Positions 59,662 to 64,000 of a stretch of DNA of 64,000 nucleotides are shown here, piece after piece (within the stretch, counting starts at the first letter, position 1; every line of letters begins with the position of its first letter). Source of the DNA: an uncultured beta proteobacterium (lineage in GTDB: Bacteria > Pseudomonadota > Gammaproteobacteria > Burkholderiales > Burkholderiaceae_C). The position numbers and the translations under genes are program-made. Location of the stretch: contig CAIRAW010000038.1 in NCBI GenBank assembly GCA_903876735.1, positions 181,175 to 245,174 on the forward strand. The letters run 5' to 3'. The notes beneath the pieces were generated by a model, which was given only the letters and a program-made list of their open reading frames with translations, ran no database searches and had not been told where the DNA came from.

Positions 59662-60274
59662 TCGCATCCAGTGTTGTGGCTGTGATCGCGCGCGTCGTAC
59701 CAGGTCCATTGATCAGGCTCCAGACCGCTGCCTGCTCCTCATACAGACTCGATCCAGGCACGCAATCCACCGGTAGCACCAGCTTGTAGCCAAGCTGCGC
59801 TGCCGCAGTCGCCGTGTGCATCGCAGCCCCGATAGCGGCGGTCCCGCAAACGATCACGGTCTTGATGTTCCTGGCCTTAAGGTACTCATCGAGCTTGGTT
59901 CCGAAAAATTTATTGACAGTCGACTTGACAATGGGTTCGTCATCACGCGGGCTGACCGGGGGCAAGATGGTCGCGCGCGACCCGTTGCCGGTGTTGCTGT
60001 AGAAGACCGCCATGTGTGCACTGCGCGCCTTTTCCAGGAATGTGGCCATCGCTGGCACGGCAGCCACGCAGCGGGGACGTTGCACCTGATTACAGGTGAG
60101 TTCCTCGATATCGAGCAAGAGCAATGCGGTTTCGTTGGCCTTGACCGCCGGTGCCGAGAGCTTGGGTACCGGCGGAGCCGTCACCTGGTCCCACAATTCC
60201 ACAACGCTGGCAGCGGAGGCCGACGTCGCGGCAAAGATGAAGGCAAGGGCAGCAACCCGAATTTGAACGCGCAT
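59642..60274 (-). CDS. Exported isochorismatase-fold protein lacking the catalytic cysteine
   Basis: 210 aa. The signal peptide VRVAALAFIFAATSASA-type N-terminus (VAALAFIFAATSASAAS) predicts a periplasmic location. The cysteine-hydrolase fold is visible: LLLLDIEE (Asp55), IVKSTVNKFFGT (Lys117) and GTAAIGAAMHTA, but residue 150, where the nucleophilic Cys belongs, is Ala. Hydrolase activity by the usual mechanism is therefore unlikely. Its 3' end overlaps the convergent nuclease-like gene by 20 bases. It follows the aldo/keto reductase on the same strand by 24 bases. Confidence 0.78.
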   Translation of the reverse strand: MRVQIRVAALAFIFAATSASAASVVELWDQVTAPPVPKLSAPAVKANETALLLLDIEELTCNQVQRPRCVAAVPAMATFLEKARSAHMAVFYSNTGNGSRATILPPVSPRDDEPIVKSTVNKFFGTKLDEYLKARNIKTVIVCGTAAIGAAMHTATAAAQLGYKLVLPVDCVPGSSLYEEQAAVWSLINGPGTTRAITATTLDAIRIELP

Positions 60275-60298
60275 GATGATCTCCTGTTTAGAAAAAAC

Positions 60299-61336
60299 TC
60301 AAATCCGAACCGGTGGCGTGGCACGGCTCTGCCCCTGTCGGGCCAGCATCCAGCCCGGGTATTCCGGCGGCAGAGCGCTGACCTCGTCCAGCGCCGTCAA
60401 CTCCTCGGCGCTCAATTCAAGCTTTGTCGCACCCAGGTTGTCTTCAAGCTGCTCCAACGACCTCGCACCCATGATCACCGTACTCACCTGGGCTCGGCTC
60501 AGCAACCAGGCCAACGCCACCCGCGCCACCGAGATCTGGTGTCGCTGCGCAATCGGTCGCATCGCATCAACCACGCGAAAGGCGCGCGGCCGATCAACCA
60601 CCGGAAAGTCAAAACTGGCGCGGCGTGCGCCTTGCGGACCGCTGCCGTCAGGGCTGAACTTGCCGCTGAGCAAGCCGCCGGCCAGCGGGCTCCAGACCAT
60701 AAGCCCGAGTTGCTGATCCTTGATCAAGGGCAGAACTTCACGTTCCAGATCACGCCCCGCCACGGTGTAATACGCCTGCACGCTCTCAAAGCGCGCCCAG
60801 TGGTTCTTGTCCGAGATCGCCAGGCCTTTCATGATCTGCCAGGCCGCCATGTTGCACAGGCCGATGTAGCGCACCTTGCCGGAACGCACCAGGTCGTTGA
60901 GAGTGGACAGCACCTCGTCGAGCGGCGTCAGCGGATCAAAGCCGTGCAACTGGTAGAGGTCAATGTGGTCAAGTTGCAGCCGCTTCAGACTGGCGTCCAC
61001 CTGGTTCATCAGGTGGTAGCGCGACTGGCCCACAGCATTGATAGCGTTCTCATCCATGACGCCGGTCGCCTTGGTGGCGATCACCAGTTCGTCGCGCGGC
61101 AGGCCCAGGTTCCTGATGGCCTTTCCGGTCATCGTTTCGGACTCACCCAGCGAGTACACATTGGCGGTATCGATGAAATTTACGCCGGCGTCAAACGCCT
61201 GCTTCACCAGCACGGTGGCGTCGTCCTGCCCAAGACCGCCCATAACCTTCCAGAAGCCCTGACCACCGAAGGTCATGGTGCCCAGACAAAGTTCAGAAAC
61301 GTAAAGGCCGGTCCGGCCCAGCAACCGATAACGCAT
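60299..61336 (-). CDS. Aldo/keto reductase
   Basis: 345 aa from ATG 61336 (MRYRLLGRTGLYVSELCLG). TIM-barrel oxidoreductase with active-site Asp and Tyr in FIDTANVYSLGESE, the Lys in VIATKATG and NADPH-binding C-terminal VIMGARSLEQLEDNL. Substrate not predictable. It is placed between metF and the isochorismatase-fold gene, all on the minus strand. Confidence 0.92.
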   Translation of the reverse strand: MRYRLLGRTGLYVSELCLGTMTFGGQGFWKVMGGLGQDDATVLVKQAFDAGVNFIDTANVYSLGESETMTGKAIRNLGLPRDELVIATKATGVMDENAINAVGQSRYHLMNQVDASLKRLQLDHIDLYQLHGFDPLTPLDEVLSTLNDLVRSGKVRYIGLCNMAAWQIMKGLAISDKNHWARFESVQAYYTVAGRDLEREVLPLIKDQQLGLMVWSPLAGGLLSGKFSPDGSGPQGARRASFDFPVVDRPRAFRVVDAMRPIAQRHQISVARVALAWLLSRAQVSTVIMGARSLEQLEDNLGATKLELSAEELTALDEVSALPPEYPGWMLARQGQSRATPPVRI

Positions 61337-61412
61337 GGCATTTCCCCTGTGGTGCATGGCCGGGAAGATTAGCACTTTCTGCAAAACCCGGCACGCCAGT
61401 ACGGGCATGGGC

Positions 61413-62249
61413 TCAAGCCAGACGCTTGCAGATTTCCAGTATGGTGGCGCTCTGATTCATGCTGTAGAAGTGCAAGCCTGGCGCATCACCGGCGCGCAAT
61501 TGCTCACACAAGTCCGTCACCACATCCAGGCCAAAGGCCTTGATCGATTGGGTGTCATCGCCAAAACTTTGCAGACGCAGCCGGATCCAGCGCGGAATTT
61601 CTGCCCCGCAGGCGTCAGAGAAACGCATCAGCTGCATGGAACTGGTGATGGGCATGATGCCGGGAACAACCGGCACATTCAAACCCAGCGCATCGACTTC
61701 CTCGACAAAGCGGAAGTAGGCGTCAGCGTTGTAAAAGTACTGCGTGATGGCCGAGTTGGCGCCGGCTCGCACCTTGGTCGCAAAGGCCTGCAGGTCACTC
61801 GCCGGTGACTTGGCCTGCGGATGCACTTCCGGGTAGGCCGCCACTTCAATGTGGAAATAGTCGCCCGTCTCGGCGCGGATGAAGCTCACCAGATCGCTGG
61901 CGTAGTGGAACTCGCCGCCAGTGCCATAGCCACTGGGCAGGTCGCCGCGCAGTGTCACCAGCCGTTTGACGCCCATGGCCTTGAGCATGGTCAATTGCGC
62001 CGCCACGGTGGCGCGCGTCGCACCAATGCAGGACAGGTGCGAGGCCGCACTCTGGCCTTCGGCCAGGATGTCACGCACGGCGGTAAAGGTACCCTCCTGC
62101 GTCGAGCCACCCGCGCCAAAAGTCACCGAGCAAAACTCGGGCTTGAGTGCGTACAGTTTCTGACGCACCAGACGCAGTTTTTCCACGCCTTCCGGTGTTT
62201 TCGGCGGAAAGAACTCAAAGCTCAGGGGCGTTCTTGGGGTATCGCTCAT
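61413..62249 (-). CDS. metF: 5,10-methylenetetrahydrofolate reductase
   Basis: 278 aa. FEFFPPKTPEG, FGAGGSTQEGT and TLRGDLPSGYG are the FAD/folate signature. It makes 5-methyl-THF for methionine synthesis. Grouped with ahcY, linking one-carbon supply to the SAM cycle. It starts 36 bases after tlyA. Confidence 0.96.
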   Translation of the reverse strand: MSDTPRTPLSFEFFPPKTPEGVEKLRLVRQKLYALKPEFCSVTFGAGGSTQEGTFTAVRDILAEGQSAASHLSCIGATRATVAAQLTMLKAMGVKRLVTLRGDLPSGYGTGGEFHYASDLVSFIRAETGDYFHIEVAAYPEVHPQAKSPASDLQAFATKVRAGANSAITQYFYNADAYFRFVEEVDALGLNVPVVPGIMPITSSMQLMRFSDACGAEIPRWIRLRLQSFGDDTQSIKAFGLDVVTDLCEQLRAGDAPGLHFYSMNQSATILEICKRLA

Positions 62250-62285
62250 GATGGGTCCTGAAGTAGCGGGAATAGCAGTTGCGCC

Positions 62286-63104
62286 TTAAACCAGATCGCG
62301 CCAGACCGCAGAAATGAAAAACTCGCGGTTGCCGTCGCCACCGGCGATCGGTGAATCAAACCACGCAGTCACTTTCAAACCGAGCGCAGCACAGGCCTCG
62401 CGCAAGCGCTGCTCGATCAGCGGATAGAAAGAAGCGTCCTTGACGATGCCATGCTTGCCGACCTGACCTGGCTGCAGTTCGAACTGCGGTTTGACCAGGG
62501 TCAGCAGCGTGCCACCACGCTTGAGCAGCGGCACGATGGCCGGCAGCACCAGGGTTTGCGAAATGAAGGAAAGGTCGGCCACGATCAGGTCGAACTCGGG
62601 CACAAACTCGGATGGCTCGCCCTCCTCCACCGCAAACTGACCCTCGAGACTGGTGCTGTGCGCATAGGCTTGCACCAGATCCGCCGCCGCCAGCGAACGG
62701 GCGTTGACTTTTTCCACACACAGCACGCGCGGGTCTTCGCGCAAACGCGGATGCAACTGCGCGCTGCCGACGTCAACGCCAACGACCGAGGCCGCACCAC
62801 GCTGCAACAGGCAATCGGTGAAGCCGCCGGTGGACTGGCCGACATCGAGACAGGCCAGACCGGTGACCGACAAGCCAATCTTCTCCAGTGCCGCCTCGAG
62901 CTTGAGCCCGCCGCGCGAGACATAGCGCGCCTCGGAGTCGTCAAGCAAGCGCACTTCGGCTTCGTCCGGAATTTCGTCACCGTTCTTGGTGACGGTCTTC
63001 CACTCGTCGCCCTTGCGCCATTGCAGGCCGTTGGCAATCAAGCGCTGCGCCTGCGCGCGGCTGGTCGCCAGTTGGCGCGCCACCAGGAGTTGATCAGCGC
63101 GCAT
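62286..63104 (-). CDS. tlyA: TlyA-family rRNA methyltransferase / S4-domain protein
   Basis: 272 aa from ATG 63104, which overlaps the ahcY stop by one base (TGATG). An S4 RNA-binding domain ([26 protein letters not shown]) is followed by an FtsJ-like methyltransferase fold: CLDVGQSTGGFTDCLLQRGA, VGVDVG and LIVADLSF. Known TlyA proteins 2'-O-methylate rRNA; older records call it hemolysin A. The product SAH would be cleaved by AhcY, its upstream neighbour. Confidence 0.92.
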   Translation of the reverse strand: MRADQLLVARQLATSRAQAQRLIANGLQWRKGDEWKTVTKNGDEIPDEAEVRLLDDSEARYVSRGGLKLEAALEKIGLSVTGLACLDVGQSTGGFTDCLLQRGAASVVGVDVGSAQLHPRLREDPRVLCVEKVNARSLAAADLVQAYAHSTSLEGQFAVEEGEPSEFVPEFDLIVADLSFISQTLVLPAIVPLLKRGGTLLTLVKPQFELQPGQVGKHGIVKDASFYPLIEQRLREACAALGLKVTAWFDSPIAGGDGNREFFISAVWRDLV

Positions 63105-64000
63105 CAATAACGATACGTGTCGGCCTTGTACGGGCCGGCCTTGCTGACGCCAATGTAGGCGGCCTGCTCGTCGGTCAGTTCGCTCAGCATGGCACCGACC
63201 TTCTTCAGGTGCAGGCGTGCCACCTTTTCGTCGAGGTGCTTGGGCAGCACGTAGACCTTGCCAACCTTGTATTCCTTGGGCTTGGTGAAGAGTTCGATCT
63301 GCGCGATGGTCTGGTTCGCAAAGCTCGACGACATCACAAAGCTGGGGTGGCCCGTGCCGCAACCCAGGTTCACCAGGCGGCCCTTGGCCAACAGGATAAT
63401 GCGCTTGGAAGGTGTCTTGCCCTTGGCCGGGAAGATGACGTGATCGACCTGCGGCTTGATCTCTTCCCACTTGCACTTCTCGAGCGATGCGACGTCAATC
63501 TCGTTGTCGAAGTGGCCGATGTTGCAGACGATGGCCTGGTCTTTCATGGCCGCCATGTGCTTGTAGGTGATGACGTTCTTGTTGCCGGTGCAGGTCACGA
63601 AGATGTCGCACTTGTCGGCCGCGTATTCCATGGTCACGACTTTGTAACCTTCCATCGCCGCTTGCAGGGCGTTGATCGGGTCGATCTCGGTCACCCAGAC
63701 CTGGGCCGAGAGTGCGCGCAGGGCCTGGGCCGAGCCTTTGCCGACATCGCCGTAGCCGGCAACGCAGGCCACCTTGCCGGCAATCATCACGTCGGTGGCG
63801 CGCTTGATGGCGTCCACCAGCGATTCGCGGCAGCCGTACAGGTTGTCGAACTTGCTCTTGGTCACCGAGTCGTTGACGTTGATGGCGCGCAGCTTCAGGC
63901 TGCCCTTGACCGACATCTCGTTGAGGCGGTGCACGCCGGTCGTGGTTTCTTCGGTCACGCCGATGATGTGCTTCAGGCGCCGGCTGTACCAGGTCGGGTC
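63104..64000 (-). CDS. ahcY: S-adenosylhomocysteinase (5' end beyond window)
   Basis: About 298 C-terminal residues; the frame is open to the right edge. [35 protein letters not shown] (NAD site), [10 protein letters not shown] and the C-terminal [12 protein letters not shown] are diagnostic. It splits S-adenosylhomocysteine into adenosine and homocysteine. Any SAH riboswitch in front of it would be outside the window. Confidence 0.97.
   Translation of the reverse strand, partial: DPTWYSRRLKHIIGVTEETTTGVHRLNEMSVKGSLKLRAINVNDSVTKSKFDNLYGCRESLVDAIKRATDVMIAGKVACVAGYGDVGKGSAQALRALSAQVWVTEIDPINALQAAMEGYKVVTMEYAADKCDIFVTCTGNKNVITYKHMAAMKDQAIVCNIGHFDNEIDVASLEKCKWEEIKPQVDHVIFPAKGKTPSKRIILLAKGRLVNLGCGTGHPSFVMSSSFANQTIAQIELFTKPKEYKVGKVYVLPKHLDEKVARLHLKKVGAMLSELTDEQAAYIGVSKAGPYKADTYRY

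Noticed and set aside
63104..64000. SAH riboswitch controlling ahcY
   Set aside because: It would lie upstream of the ahcY start, which is beyond the window edge, so nothing can be seen.

Overview
The window is high-GC chromosomal DNA from a betaproteobacterium, most likely a Burkholderiales / Comamonadaceae member (Rhodoferax-like). I infer this from the order tpiA-secG-tRNA-Leu-nuoABCDEFGHIJKLMN, the rplU-rpmA-obgE-proB block, the 180-kDa-class NAD-glutamate dehydrogenase and the style of the proteins. No database search was possible, so the genus is a guess. Almost all DNA is coding, most genes lie on the minus strand, and there is no prophage, insertion sequence or CRISPR array.

Left end (1-4.5 kb, minus): a hydrogen-sensing module, hoxV-hoxB-hoxC-hoxJ. 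HoxB/HoxC form a cytoplasmic regulatory [NiFe] hydrogenase and HoxJ is its PAS/histidine kinase partner (cut by the window edge). HoxV is a large-subunit-like scaffold for the NiFe cofactor. This implies H2-responsive control of an uptake hydrogenase encoded further left. Facing away is a hybrid histidine kinase-receiver gene split by an in-frame TAG (4896-4898). A lipoprotein with a papain-like (AvrRpt2/C70-type) protease signature follows at 6.1-7.4 kb.

7.5-19.7 kb: export functions. These are a YbhG/F/R-like three-gene ABC exporter, a cysteine-synthase-fold enzyme plus an exported AttH/CrtC-like lipocalin protein, a MarR-OMF-EmrA-EmrB drug efflux operon, and an MsbA-like ABC exporter. The efflux operon has a near-consensus promoter with an operator-like palindrome in its spacer.

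19.7-25.5 kb: NAD-glutamate dehydrogenase, a DUF1178 protein and a NUDIX hydrolase. 25.5-40 kb: the complete 14-gene complex I operon. 40-45 kb: tRNA-Leu(GAG), secG, tpiA, a quinone oxidoreductase, pnp and rpsO.

45-57.5 kb: housekeeping genes. These are an aminotransferase, an amino-acid-type periplasmic binding protein, a small heat-shock protein, tsaD, grxD, a lytic transglycosylase, proS, rppH, a CNP1-like protein, proB, obgE, rpmA, rplU, ispB and tRNA-Pro(CGG).

57.5-60.3 kb is the least familiar part. It has repeats just downstream of tRNA-Pro, a small winged-helix regulator, two back-to-back palindromes before an orphan membrane protein, a tiny ORF, a membrane-anchored Mrr-like nuclease-fold protein, and an exported isochorismatase-fold protein without its catalytic cysteine. 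The right end holds an aldo/keto reductase and the one-carbon/SAM-cycle genes metF, tlyA and ahcY (ahcY cut by the edge).

I found no clear-cut undescribed system. The best candidates for follow-up are the 57.5-60.3 kb island, the amber-interrupted kinase, the papain-like lipoprotein and the repeat that supplies the end of the efflux protein.
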